Assembly (NCBI GenBank): GCA_019311105.1
Contig: JAFDDA010000050.1
Span: 1 to 33,441 of the forward strand
Direction: 5' to 3'
DNA from: Deltaproteobacteria bacterium
GTDB lineage: Bacteria; Myxococcota_A; UBA9160; JAFDDA01
Length of the DNA stretch: 33,441 nt
Shown here: one piece after another, positions 24,078 through 32,464 of the stretch
Position numbering within the stretch: the stretch's first letter is position 1
Layout of the letters: every line of letters begins with the position of its first letter
Notes under the pieces: generated by a model
Told to the model about the DNA's origin: nothing
Database searches by the model: none
The model's input: only the letters and a program-made list of their open reading frames with translations
Made by a program: the position numbers and the translations under genes

Positions 24078-26453
24078 CTAGAGGCCCTCCGGGTGGGTGC
24101 CGATCACCTTGGCTTCGGCCAGCGCGTCGATCTCGGCGTCGCTGAGCCCGAGCTCGGTGAGGAGTTCGCGGTTGTGCTCACCCACCGTCGGGGCCGGGCG
24201 GCGCAGCCAGCGGTCGACGCTGGTGTAGCGGAAGGGGACGGTGGGCGTGTGCTGCGGGCCGACGATGGGGTGATCGATCTCTTCGTAGTAGCCGCGCGCT
24301 ACGAGCTGCGGGTGGCGATGGGTGTCGCGCGGGTCGAAGACCGGGCCTGCGGGGACGCCCGCTGCCACGAGTGCTTCGACCGTGGCCTCCCGCTCGCGGG
24401 CCGCGAACCAGGGGCGGAGTTCGGCGTCGATCCGGTCGTGAGCGGCACGGCGTCCCGCGTGGTCGGCGAGCGCCGGGTCGCGTGCCCAGGCCGGCTCCCC
24501 CAGCAAAGCGACCAGCGCCCGCCACTGTTCGTCGTTCGCGACCGAGAGCGCCAGCCAGCGTGGGGTCATGGCGGCGTCGTGCCCCTCGCAGGGGTAGAGG
24601 CCTTGGGGTGCCGCAGCGGGAGAGCGGTTCCCCTCGCGCGCGAGCCGCCCGCCGTAGGCCGAGAATTCGATGGATGCTTCGGCGGCGGCATTGAGCGCCC
24701 CCTCCACCATCGTACATTCCACATGGACGCCTTCACCGCGCCGCTCGCGCTCTTCGAGCGCCACGAGCAGGGAGAACGCGGCGTGCATCCCCGAGAGCGG
24801 GTCGCACGGGCCGCGTTGGATGCGCGGCTGGTCGTCGGCGTGGCCGGTGAGCCAGGCCATGCCCGTCATCTGCTCCATGGTCTGGGCGAAGCCCGTGTGG
24901 TCACGCCACGGGCCGCTGAGGCCGAAGGCCGGCATGCGCAGGTAGATCGTCTGAGGGTTCAGGGCGTGGATGGCATCCCAGGTGAGGCCGAAGCCATCCA
25001 TCACGCGCGGGGTGTAGTTCTCGATCACGACGTCGCTGCCCGCGATGAGCTGGCGCGCGATCCCAAGGCCGCGCGGGTCCTGGAGGTTCAACGTGAGCCC
25101 GCGCTTGTTCGTGTTCGCTGCCAGGTAGAAGAAGCTGTACTCCCACCAACGTTCCTGTTGGCCGAGGAATGCGCCGCCGGTCATGCGCATGCCGTCGAGG
25201 CGTTGGATGGCCTCGACGTGCACGACGTCGGCACCGAGGCTGGCCAGCATCTGGGCCGACGAGGGGCCGGCCCACCACGCGGTGAAGTCGAGGACGCGCA
25301 GGCCGTCGAGGGGAAGGCCGGGTTCGCCCGTCGGGGTCGGACGGGCGACGGGGCGTGCTTCGATCCGGCCCGTGTGCTCACCGAGCTTCGGGGCGGGCTG
25401 CGGCGGCGGGGCTTTCTCGAAGTCGATCTCGTAGGGAGGGCGGGGCGCGACGAAGCGCCCGGTCGGATCCTTGCGGAATGCGCCGCGCGCCACCAGCTGT
25501 TCGTGCTCGAGCACCGCCTCGCCGTCGTTCACCGGCGCGACCGGGATCCGGAGTAGCGATGCCTGCTCGACGATCTCTGCGGTGGAGCGGGTGCGCGTAA
25601 AGGCCTTCACGAGGTCCGTCCACCAATCGAAGCGCGCAAGGCGCCCCGGGACCTGGGCGAGCGCGGCGTCCTCGCGCAACTCCGGTTGCTCGATCAGCAA
25701 CAGGAAGTCCGAGAACTGCTGGGCCGAGTTCGTGCAGAACCCGACATAGCCGTCGCGCGTCGGCTCGATGGAGGGGGTCTCGACACTCTGGGCCGAGCCG
25801 CCGAGTTCCGGGCGGCCGGCGAGGCCGAAGAAGAGATCCATGAAGTTGCTCGCCGTGAGGTTCGTGACCTCGAGCAGGGAGAAGTCGACGTGTTCACCGT
25901 GCCCGGTGCGGCGTGCGCGCTGCACGGCAGCCAGGGCGGCCACGGCGGAGAACGTCCCGCCGAGCCATTCCGTGACGCGCCCCCCGGCTTGGAAGGGCTC
26001 TTGGCCCGGGAGCCCACGCGTCCCGACCGAGCCGGCTTCAGCTTGCAGCGTGAACTCCGTGGCCGGCCGCTGCTCGTACGGGCCGCCGCGACCGAAGGGC
26101 GAGATCGAGAGGAGGACGAGCCCCGGGTGCCGCCCGGGCAGGTCGAACGCGTCGATGGCACGGGGCGCGAAGGTTTCGATCACGAGGTCCGCGTCAGCGA
26201 ACAGGGCTTCGACTTCGGGGTCGCCGGGCTCGCCCACCACCGAGCGTTTGCCCCCGGCGAGGAATTGGAAGAGCGCGCCGTCCTCTTCGGGGCCGAGGTC
26301 GCCGCGTGTCGCGGACCAGCGCCGCAGGGGGTCGCCGTCCGGCGGCTCGACCTTCACGACGTCCGCGCCCGCGTCGCACAGGAGTTTGCTCGCGTAGGCG
26401 CCCGCGATCCCGGTGGAGAGATCGACGACGCGCAGACGCCGCAGCCAGCTCAC
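24078..26453 (-). CDS. Tandem-domain family III CoA-transferase (CaiB/BaiF)
   Basis: 791 residues made of two complete CaiB/BaiF domains in one chain. Domain one covers about 1-375 (LRVVDLSTGIAGAYASKLL, ADVVKVEPPDGDP, GHGEHVDFSLLEV). Domain two covers about 380-791 (LRVLDFTAWWAGPSSAQML, ADVVHVEAIQRLDG, GEGVHVECTMVEG). The family moves CoA between acids via an aspartyl-CoA intermediate, or racemises 2-methylacyl-CoA. Where the catalytic Asp of formyl-CoA transferase is expected, both domains have Glu (near residues 195 and 583). Single-domain enzymes dimerise as interlocked rings; the tandem form may be an intramolecular pseudo-dimer. The start is GTG at 26453, overlapping the amidohydrolase TGA (GTGA), so the two are coupled. 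The substrate is unknown but is probably the acid metabolised by this operon. Confidence 0.88.
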   Translation of the reverse strand: MSWLRRLRVVDLSTGIAGAYASKLLCDAGADVVKVEPPDGDPLRRWSATRGDLGPEEDGALFQFLAGGKRSVVGEPGDPEVEALFADADLVIETFAPRAIDAFDLPGRHPGLVLLSISPFGRGGPYEQRPATEFTLQAEAGSVGTRGLPGQEPFQAGGRVTEWLGGTFSAVAALAAVQRARRTGHGEHVDFSLLEVTNLTASNFMDLFFGLAGRPELGGSAQSVETPSIEPTRDGYVGFCTNSAQQFSDFLLLIEQPELREDAALAQVPGRLARFDWWTDLVKAFTRTRSTAEIVEQASLLRIPVAPVNDGEAVLEHEQLVARGAFRKDPTGRFVAPRPPYEIDFEKAPPPQPAPKLGEHTGRIEARPVARPTPTGEPGLPLDGLRVLDFTAWWAGPSSAQMLASLGADVVHVEAIQRLDGMRMTGGAFLGQQERWWEYSFFYLAANTNKRGLTLNLQDPRGLGIARQLIAGSDVVIENYTPRVMDGFGLTWDAIHALNPQTIYLRMPAFGLSGPWRDHTGFAQTMEQMTGMAWLTGHADDQPRIQRGPCDPLSGMHAAFSLLVALEERERRGEGVHVECTMVEGALNAAAEASIEFSAYGGRLAREGNRSPAAAPQGLYPCEGHDAAMTPRWLALSVANDEQWRALVALLGEPAWARDPALADHAGRRAAHDRIDAELRPWFAAREREATVEALVAAGVPAGPVFDPRDTHRHPQLVARGYYEEIDHPIVGPQHTPTVPFRYTSVDRWLRRPAPTVGEHNRELLTELGLSDAEIDALAEAKVIGTHPEGL

Positions 26454-27625
26454 CCGTTCGGGCCTTCGACCCGGTAGAGCCGGGCCGCTGTCTCGTGGAA
26501 CACGCTGCGCAGTATGGCCTCGGGGAGATCGCCGAGGTTCTGGTCCGCGTATTCGGCGGGCTGCTGCGCGGGCGTCCCCGGCGTCGGGTGCATGCTCGTC
26601 GGGTGCGGGTAGTCGGTCTCCCACATCAGGTTGCGCGGGAAGCGTTCGAGAGCGGCGCGCGCCGAGGCACGCTCGAACCAGAAGCTCCCATAGATCTGTC
26701 GTTCGAAGTATTGGCTCGGCAGCAGCTCGTACTCTGGGTGCTCTTCGACGACGCGTCCGTTCTGCCACTGCCAGTCGAAGGTCTCGAGGGCGAAGGGCAG
26801 CCAACCGGCGCCGCTCTCCACGGAGACGAAGTTCACCTCCGGGAAGCGATGGCAGACTCCGCCGAAGATCAGCTCCGAGAGGCAGCGGTAATTGTCGAGG
26901 ATGATGATGCTCGACGCGCGCCCGAAGTTCGATTTGACCCCGATCTCGCCCAGGTCTTGCATGACCTCGCTGATGTCGCCGCCGACGTGAAAGCTCACGG
27001 GCAGGCCCGTGTCGCGGGCGGCGGCCCAGACCGGGTCCCAGTGTCGGTGCTGGAGCACGGGCACGTCGAACGCCTGGGGCTGGCCGCACATCAGGATCGC
27101 GCGGTGGCCGAGCGCGGCGGTGCGCTCGATCTCCTTCACCATCGCGCCCACGTCCCAGAACGGCATGGCCGCCGCGCAGAGCAGGCGCCGCGAGTCCGCA
27201 CTGGCCCACTCGACGAGGAAGTCGTTGTAGGCGCGCACGCACTCGAGCATGAGCTCGGGCTCGCCCAGGCTCAGGAAGCCGGCCGAGCCGAAACCGCCGA
27301 CGTTCGGGTAGAGCACCTGGGCCCAGATCCGCTGCTCGTCCATCAGGGCCAGGCGCGCATGGGCGTCGTACGCCGCCGCGGGTAGATCTTCGTACGTGTC
27401 GCGAAAGTCGGGGTAGCTCCCGGGGTAGCCGGCGGCGGTGTAGGCGCCGGGTGCGCCCACGATCTGGTCGCCGATCCGCCAGACGTCCTTTGCACCCACG
27501 CGTTCGATGCGCGGGATGCGGTCACCCCACTTGCTGGCGAGGCGCGACGTCCACAGGTCTGCGGGCTCGGTCAGGTGGGTGTCCATGTCGATCACCGGGA
27601 ATCGCTCGAAGATGGGTGTGGTCAT
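26450..27625 (-). CDS. Amidohydrolase family protein (Amidohydro_2, ACMSD-like)
   Basis: 391-residue TIM-barrel metal-dependent hydrolase or decarboxylase. The N-terminal metal motif is D15-x-H17 in VIDMDTHLTEP. A further ligand is the His of VSFHVGG. HRFPEVNFVSVESGAGW is the phrase typical of the 2-amino-3-carboxymuconate-semialdehyde-decarboxylase-like group, and the metal Asp is in WETDYPHPTS. Members catalyse non-oxidative decarboxylation or C-C/C-N hydrolysis, and the substrate cannot be named. Such proteins are common beside CoA-transferases in actinobacterial and proteobacterial lipid or steroid catabolism. ATG at 27625 overlaps the thioesterase TGA (ATGA), with a purine-rich AAGGAAAG upstream. 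Confidence 0.88.
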   Translation of the reverse strand: MTTPIFERFPVIDMDTHLTEPADLWTSRLASKWGDRIPRIERVGAKDVWRIGDQIVGAPGAYTAAGYPGSYPDFRDTYEDLPAAAYDAHARLALMDEQRIWAQVLYPNVGGFGSAGFLSLGEPELMLECVRAYNDFLVEWASADSRRLLCAAAMPFWDVGAMVKEIERTAALGHRAILMCGQPQAFDVPVLQHRHWDPVWAAARDTGLPVSFHVGGDISEVMQDLGEIGVKSNFGRASSIIILDNYRCLSELIFGGVCHRFPEVNFVSVESGAGWLPFALETFDWQWQNGRVVEEHPEYELLPSQYFERQIYGSFWFERASARAALERFPRNLMWETDYPHPTSMHPTPGTPAQQPAEYADQNLGDLPEAILRSVFHETAARLYRVEGPNG

Positions 27626-28299
27626 CGGTTCTTTCCTTCGGCACCGAATGAAGCGTCACCGACCTTCATGGAGCTGCGTTCCATGCTGGGCAGGATGAAG
27701 GTGCCTTCGCCTTCGGCCGTGACCTGGCCTGCGGCCGACAAGACACCGCGCGTGACGATGCGTCGCTCGCTCATGCGTTCGAAGCGCTCCATGCGGAAGT
27801 CGATGCGTTCGTGGAGTGGCGTCGGCGCGCAATAGCGGACGCGCAGCTCGCCGGTCACCGCCGGCACGTCGTTCAGGATGTTCGCGTGGCCGAGCAGCTG
27901 GTCGAGCATCATGGCGACGAAGCCGCCGTGCACGTGGCCCGGCGGGCCCTCCCAGGCGAGGCCGAGGGTGGTGTGCCCCGTGAGAACGCCCCCTTCGAAA
28001 TGGAGTTCGAGGGGCGGGTGCATCGGGTTCACGTGCCAGCGCGACGCGTCGCTCGGGTAGTAGGGGCGCAGGTCGTCGGGTCCGGGCTCCACGTGGGGCA
28101 GCATACGGGGAAGCTCGCCCGTGCGGGCGAGGCCGGTGAGCCGGTCGGCGAGGCCTTCCATTTCGCTCCGGATGCTGGCTAGCTCCGGCGACGCCTCGTC
28201 GACGCGCACCATGGTTTCGATCACCCGGCGCACCTCGTCCGACAGGTCGAGCAGCTGCTGGGGCGGGTGGACGCCGAAAAAGCGGGGTTGCTCGTCCAA
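27622..28299 (-). CDS. PaaI-type hot-dog thioesterase
   Basis: 225 residues. A helical N-terminal extension of about 100 residues precedes a hot-dog domain whose signature GPPGHVHGGFVAMMLDQLLG carries the H-G-G loop and the Asp of PaaI/acyl-CoA thioesterases, which hydrolyse acyl-CoA to acid and CoA in the cytoplasm. The start is TTG at 28299, supported by AGGAG 4 bases upstream; no ATG fits. It is the first gene of a four-gene operon (thioesterase, amidohydrolase, tandem CoA-transferase, crotonase) in which each gene overlaps or abuts the next. A promoter with a palindromic site lies about 40 bases upstream. Confidence 0.82.
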   Translation of the reverse strand: MDEQPRFFGVHPPQQLLDLSDEVRRVIETMVRVDEASPELASIRSEMEGLADRLTGLARTGELPRMLPHVEPGPDDLRPYYPSDASRWHVNPMHPPLELHFEGGVLTGHTTLGLAWEGPPGHVHGGFVAMMLDQLLGHANILNDVPAVTGELRVRYCAPTPLHERIDFRMERFERMSERRIVTRGVLSAAGQVTAEGEGTFILPSMERSSMKVGDASFGAEGKNR

Positions 28300-28337
28300 A
28301 GGGCTCCTGGAGTCGGGCGCATCGAGTTACAGCCCGC

Positions 28338-28367
28338 ATTATATCTACAGCCGTCTGTACGAATCAA
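28338..28367 (-). promoter_or_regulatory. Promoter of the CoA-ester operon
   Basis: Read on the minus strand, TTGATT (plus 28362-28367) and a perfect TATAAT (plus 28338-28343) are 18 bases apart. Transcription would begin near 28331, about 32 bases before the TTG start codon. The spacer holds the palindrome described separately. Confidence 0.65.
28346..28359. promoter_or_regulatory. Palindromic operator, TACAG-N4-CTGTA
   Basis: TACAG (28346-28350), CCGT, CTGTA (28355-28359) form a perfect 5-bp dyad between the -35 and -10 boxes of the operon promoter, in the intergenic region shared with the divergent SDR gene. The size and position suit a repressor dimer of the TetR or GntR type. No regulator gene is in the window next to it, so its protein is unknown. 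Confidence 0.55.
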
Positions 28368-28418
28368 ACCCACGATGTTAGAAAGGGTGGGCCCAACGCC
28401 GGGCGAGGAGCGATGAAG

Positions 28419-29225
28419 ATGAAGGACGTACTCGGGTTCGAGGGCAAGACCGTGGTCATCACCGGCTCCGCCTCCGGCATGGGGGCCGCGGCGACGCAGC
28501 TCTTGTTGGACCTCGGTGCCGAGGTCCACGCCCTCGACGTGGCCGACACCGCGGCGGCCGTGAAACAGAGCGTGAAGGTCGACCTCGCCGACCCGGCCTC
28601 CATCGACGCCGCCGTCGCGAAGCTGCCGGCGAAGATCGACCGGCTCTTCCACTGCGCGGGTGTGCCCGGGCCGCCGCGTTTCGATGCGCTGCAGACGATG
28701 CTCGTGAACTTCGTGGGTCTGCGTCACCTCACCGAGGCGGTGGTCGACCGCGTCGTCGACGGCGGTGCGATCGCGGCGATCACCTCGGTGGCGGGCATGG
28801 GCTGGCAGAAGAATCTCGAGAACGTGCAGCAGCTGATCGAGATCGAGGGCTACGCCGAGGCGCGCGACTGGTGCGAAGCCCACCCCGACGTGGCCAACGG
28901 CTACCTCTTCTCGAAGCAGTGCATCATCTACTACACGAAGCTGCTGGCCGTCCGGCTCCTCGACCGACAGGTTCGCGTGAACTGCCTCTCGCCCTCGCCG
29001 ACGGATACGCCCATGCTCCCGGACTTCCACGCCCAGGCGGGCGAGGACTTCATCGACGCCCACTTCCGGGCGCCCGTGGGGCGGAACGCGACGGCGGCTG
29101 AAATGGCCGGCCCGCTCGTCTTCCTTGGGAGCGACCTCGCCAGCTTCGTCTCCGGCCAGAACCTCTTCGTCGACTTCGGCTATCTGGCTTCCGTCGAGAC
29201 GGGCTCGAAGGTCGGCTTGCTCTAG
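28419..29225 (+). CDS. SDR similar to 3-alpha-hydroxysteroid dehydrogenase/carbonyl reductase
   Basis: 268 residues. The cofactor loop is TGSASGMG, followed by S123, Y162 and K166 (YLFSKQ). Between Ser and Tyr lies an unusually long insertion (about 35 residues, NLENVQQLIEIEGYAEARDW and on), and the acidic residue after strand two is D40 (ALDVAD), favouring NAD. This insertion and the short N-terminal part resemble HsdA of Comamonas testosteroni, which acts on 3-alpha-hydroxysteroids and carbonyls, so a steroid or bulky alicyclic substrate is plausible but not proven. GAGGAG at 28405-28410 decides the start: ATG 28413 would be only 2 bases away, whereas ATG 28419 has an 8-base spacer. It diverges from the CoA-ester operon and its end overlaps the GST gene by four bases. 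Confidence 0.82.
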   Translation: MKDVLGFEGKTVVITGSASGMGAAATQLLLDLGAEVHALDVADTAAAVKQSVKVDLADPASIDAAVAKLPAKIDRLFHCAGVPGPPRFDALQTMLVNFVGLRHLTEAVVDRVVDGGAIAAITSVAGMGWQKNLENVQQLIEIEGYAEARDWCEAHPDVANGYLFSKQCIIYYTKLLAVRLLDRQVRVNCLSPSPTDTPMLPDFHAQAGEDFIDAHFRAPVGRNATAAEMAGPLVFLGSDLASFVSGQNLFVDFGYLASVETGSKVGLL

Positions 29226-29877
29226 CGCGTGGTCGCGGCGCGGACCCGGTCGCACAGGGCAACGAGGGTCGGGTACTTCCCGAGCAGGCCTTGGCCCCCC
29301 GGAAACCGGTTGGTGTACATGCCGAAGAGCGCAGCGTAGATCGAGAGGTCGGCGCGCGAGAGTTCGCTCGAATAGAAGAATTCTCGGTCGCCGAGCATCG
29401 TGACCAGGTCGCCGATGCGGCGCTCGAACTCGGGGCCCGGGCCCCCATCGCTCGTGTCGAGCATCTCGGTCGTGATCTGGCCGTCCTCGCCGATCAAACC
29501 GAGGCGCGCGAGCGGTCCGATGGCCTGCCCCTCGGCATCCGTCTTCGGGCCCGTCTCGCGGCCGACCTTCGCCCTCACCCAGCGCATCATGTAGAAGCCG
29601 AACGTCTCGCTGGCCCAATCTTCGAGCCGGCGCTGCTCGCGCGCGGTCTTCGGATCCTTCGACAAGAGCGGCGGATCGTGGACGAGTCGTGGGTGCGTTC
29701 GTCGTCGATCGTGATGACGGGGAGGAGGCCCGTCTCCGGGTTCCAGCGGCGGAGGTCTTCCGGACTCGAGGGCTCGATGAATTCGAACTCGAGGTGTTTG
29801 AAACGCAACGCGCCCAACACCTTCTCGGTGTAGGGCGTTCCGGCGTTTCCGTAGAGGACGATGCTGGGTTGGCTCAC
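29222..29877 (-). pseudogene. Glutathione S-transferase, frameshifted by a short deletion
   Basis: The N-terminal frame (29877 to about 29675) has a thioredoxin-like GST domain: VLYGNAGTPYTEKVLGALRF, then LLPVITIDDERTHDSSTI, where the cis-Pro and the Asp-Ser-Ser glutathione contacts are visible. The helical C-terminal domain continues in another frame (about 29674 to 29222), from PPLLSKDPKTARE through LSRADLSIYAALFGMY. Between STI and PPLL about ten residues are missing (normally the end of helix two, ending in a short proline-rich link). The junction is at 29671-29676. The GTG start at 29877 overlaps the upstream gene's TGA. Joined length would be about 215 residues, near normal. It is broken as written, unless the base loss is a sequencing or assembly error. 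Confidence 0.8.
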
Positions 29878-31126
29878 GGCGTTTCGCTTCCGTCCGCGAG
29901 GATAGCTCCCGCGCACAGGGTGGCCGCTACGTCGCGGGCATCGAGGCGGTCGCGCGCCTGCTTCCACGGCCGACCGAGCAAGCAGAGATCGGCGCGGGCT
30001 CCGGGTTCGATGCGGCGCGGCGGGCCGCCGGGCGCCTCGGCCGGGCTGGTGAAGAGCGCGAGCGCGCGCTCGGGCGAGAGGGCTTCGCGTTCGCCGAGTG
30101 CCACCCCTGCAGCACTGCGTCGATCCACGGCCGCTTGCATCGCGAGCCACGGGTCGGGCGAGCCGAAGGGCGCGTCGGTGCCGCCGCCGAGGGCGATGCC
30201 CGCCTCGAGGAATCCCCGGCAGCGATAGAGCCACGGAAGATCGCGCGGCTCGACCTCGCGCCGGTAGGCGTCGCCGCGTTCGCGAAGGAAGTTCGGCTGA
30301 GTCACGACGGTGACCGGCAGCGCGGCCAGCAGATCGACGAGTTCGGGGGGCGCGACGGAGGCGTGCTCGATGCGGTCGCCGGGGTGCGGGCCGGCGGCGG
30401 CGAGGGCGGCGGCCGCCATCACGAGTTCGGTGCGGCTCACGCAGTGGAGCGCCGCGGGCCGGCCGGCGTCGTGGGCGGCTCGGATGCGCTCGATCAGGGC
30501 GTCGGGGTCGGGCAGCGCGCGTTCGCGCAGCAGGATCTTGTGCGCGCCCGGGGTCGCAACGTCGAGAGGGCCCATTGCGAGGATGCGTTGTGGGAGTTCC
30601 GCGAACCGCGCGAACTCGGCTTCCCCATTCGTCGGCGTGGCATCGGTGGCCGGCCCGTCGCACGGCCGTCGGCCGCTCGCTCGACGCCTTCCGCGTCGAC
30701 GCCGCGGTCGAGCCCCAGGGCCTCCACCGAGGCGGAGGAGAGACACCAAAGCGCACCACTGCGGTGCTGGACGCGCACCCGCAAACCCGGCGCGAGTGCG
30801 TCGAGGGCGTGGCGATCGAGTTCGCCCGCGACCGACTCGTGGTAGCCCACGCCGCGGACCCATCCGTTTCGAGGTGTCGCCGCAGCGAGTGCCGCGCTTA
30901 GCTGCTCGCGATTCCGCACGTCGGGAGGGCCGCAACGCGCCGACTCGAGGGAAGCCGCGAGGGAGAGGAGATGGAGATGATGGTCGTGGAGGCCGGGGAG
31001 CAATGCGCCGCCCCGGGCGTCCAGGTCGATCTGGCCGGAGAGCCGCGCCCCGACCTCGCCAATGCGGCCGGCCTCGATCCGGACGTCGCAGCGCTGGCCG
31101 TCGACTTCGGCGTTGCGGATCAACAT
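29874..31126 (-). pseudogene. Amidohydro_3 (YtcJ-like) metal-dependent hydrolase, frameshifted
   Basis: The N-terminal frame (31126 to about 30650) contains the start MLIRNAEVDGQ and the metal motif GLHDHHLHLLSL, then GWVRGVGYHESVAG and ALWCLSSASVEALGL. The C-terminal frame (about 30656 to 29874) resumes with ATDATPTNGEAEFARFAELP, then LHCVSRTELVMA, GDRIEHASV, GIALGGGTDAPFGSPDPWLA and the closing composite-domain part. Between DGRATGR and the resumed frame about 30 residues of the usual helix and strand are absent. The junction is near 30641-30656, in a GGCC-rich stretch. ATG at 31126 overlaps the upstream CaiB-like stop by seven bases. The family hydrolyses imidazolidinone-type, formamide or related bonds; the substrate is unknown. 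It is broken as written. Confidence 0.82.
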
Positions 31127-32400
31127 GGGAAGCTCTCGGTGTCGGCGCCGAAGGGGCGGGCTCTGCCGTGTGCCGGGCGGGCGCGCGGTGGCATCACGGG
31201 GGCGCGCGCACCCTCGCATTCGACCCAGAACGCGCCGTCGTGCCGAACGACCTCGAGCGGAGGTCCGTCGATCGGCCCGAGTGCCTCGCGTGCGGCGCCC
31301 GAAAGAGAGACATCCACGAGGCAGCCGCCGCCGTCGTCGAGAGCCCGCCTCGTCTCGACCGCCGCGCGCAGGCCCGCGAGCGGGTCTGCGATGGCGTCGG
31401 CGCAGAAGACGGGGTCGCCGGGTTCCCCCGATGCGGAGGCGAGCCCCGCCGCGACGGCCGCATCGTCTCCGAAGGCGACCCACTGGGCGTTCGGCTCACG
31501 GCGGCCGTGTCCGGTGATCGAAACCCAGACGAGGCCGGGCCGTTCTGCGAGAGCCGCCTCGGCGTCGATCCCGAGCTGCCGAAGAGCGCGAGGGCGGGAA
31601 GCCTCCACGACCACGTCCGCGACTTCGATCCATCGCAGCAACGCGTCGCGTCCCGATGTCGAGCGGAGGTCGAGAGCCACGCTGGCCTTCCCGGCGTTCA
31701 AGAGGTCGAAGAAGGCCGGTGCGCCTCGCCGTGCGCCGTCGGGTCGGTGGAGGCTCTCCACCTTCACGACCCGTGCGCCTCCGAGGCCGAGGAGTTGTGT
31801 GCAGAGGGGGCCCGCCCAGAGGGAAGAGAGATCGACGACGAGTGGCCGGTCCACGCGCCGCGGCCAGGCCGTGCCGCACGGGTCGACCTCGACGGCGGGG
31901 CTCAGCGCATCGGCCGGGGTTTCGGTGGCCGCGACGGCGAGCCCGAGCAGACGACCGCGTTCCACCCACCGGTGCGCGGGCGCCTCGCGAACGGTCTCGG
32001 CGACCACACCCCATGGCTCTCGGGTGACCTCGCGTTCGAGCCATGCTGGGAGCAGATCGAAGTCGTCCGCCCGCGCGAGGTTCACCGCGAGGAAGCCTTC
32101 GGCGGTGGGGAGCAAGCGGCAGGCCCCACCCGGGGAGACGCGGCCGCGCCGCGCGAGCCCGAGCTGTGCCGCACGCTCGCCAAGCAGCGCCGGCCCGTCG
32201 AGGCCGGGTACGTCCGCGCCGGATCGTACGCAGAGTTCGCGCGCCCAACCTGCCGCATGGGCCGCCACCGCCGCCGCCCCGGCCCGCGGCGGCCCGTCTT
32301 CGTGCCCGCAGAGGCCCATCGCACCCGAGCGTGCCCAGAGGATCGGGGCGGGTTCGCCCGCCGGTTCGGGCGCGTCGGTCGTCGGAAGCGGAGCGGCCAT
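31120..32400 (-). CDS. CaiB/BaiF-related CoA-transferase without the catalytic Asp
   Basis: 426 residues. The first 165 (WARSGAMGLCG, then LLGERAAQLGLARRGRVSPG and LAVNLARADDFDLLPAWLE) are an N-terminal part found in a divergent CoA-transferase subgroup of lipid-degrading bacteria. The Rossmann-like CaiB core then follows: LVVDLSSLWAGPLCTQLLG, ARVVKVESLHRPDG, VWVSITGHGR. At the catalytic position the sequence is LVDVSLSGAAREAL: Gly replaces the Asp, and the chain ends about 60 residues later without the usual C-terminal lobe. It may therefore bind an acyl-CoA without covalent catalysis, or work with another subunit. ATG at 32400 was chosen because upstream codons in the same frame lie within the divergent promoter and gene. 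It is the first gene of the operon with Amidohydro_3 and GST. Confidence 0.75.
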   Translation of the reverse strand: MAAPLPTTDAPEPAGEPAPILWARSGAMGLCGHEDGPPRAGAAAVAAHAAGWARELCVRSGADVPGLDGPALLGERAAQLGLARRGRVSPGGACRLLPTAEGFLAVNLARADDFDLLPAWLEREVTREPWGVVAETVREAPAHRWVERGRLLGLAVAATETPADALSPAVEVDPCGTAWPRRVDRPLVVDLSSLWAGPLCTQLLGLGGARVVKVESLHRPDGARRGAPAFFDLLNAGKASVALDLRSTSGRDALLRWIEVADVVVEASRPRALRQLGIDAEAALAERPGLVWVSITGHGRREPNAQWVAFGDDAAVAAGLASASGEPGDPVFCADAIADPLAGLRAAVETRRALDDGGGCLVDVSLSGAAREALGPIDGPPLEVVRHDGAFWVECEGARAPVMPPRARPAHGRARPFGADTESFPC

Positions 32401-32426
32401 TCGCGGCCACCATAGCCCGATCCGGC

Positions 32427-32455
32427 TTCGGCATGCCCCGTGCGTCGGGTACAAT
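32427..32455 (+). promoter_or_regulatory. Candidate promoter of the small protein operon
   Basis: TACAAT at 32450-32455 is a good -10 box; TTCGGC at 32427-32432, 17 bases upstream, is a poor -35. The start would be at about 32462, three bases before the ATG, giving an almost leaderless message. The 64 bases between the two divergent genes hold nothing else I recognise. Confidence 0.4.
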
Positions 32456-32464
32456 GCTCGCGCC

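Noticed and set aside
23793-25556. A 587-codon plus-strand frame opposite the crotonase and tandem CoA-transferase
   Set aside because: Shadow of the minus-strand operon; no motif, and it crosses the junction of two real genes.
26454-27242. Upstream extension of the tandem CoA-transferase frame
   Set aside because: The extension lies inside the amidohydrolase gene in another frame. The GTG at 26453 with GTGA overlap and a CaiB-type N terminus is the natural start.
30310-32415. A 701-codon open frame on the plus strand
   Set aside because: It is antisense to the Amidohydro_3 and CaiB-like genes, which carry clear motifs and stop/start overlaps; the frame itself has no domain-like sequence.
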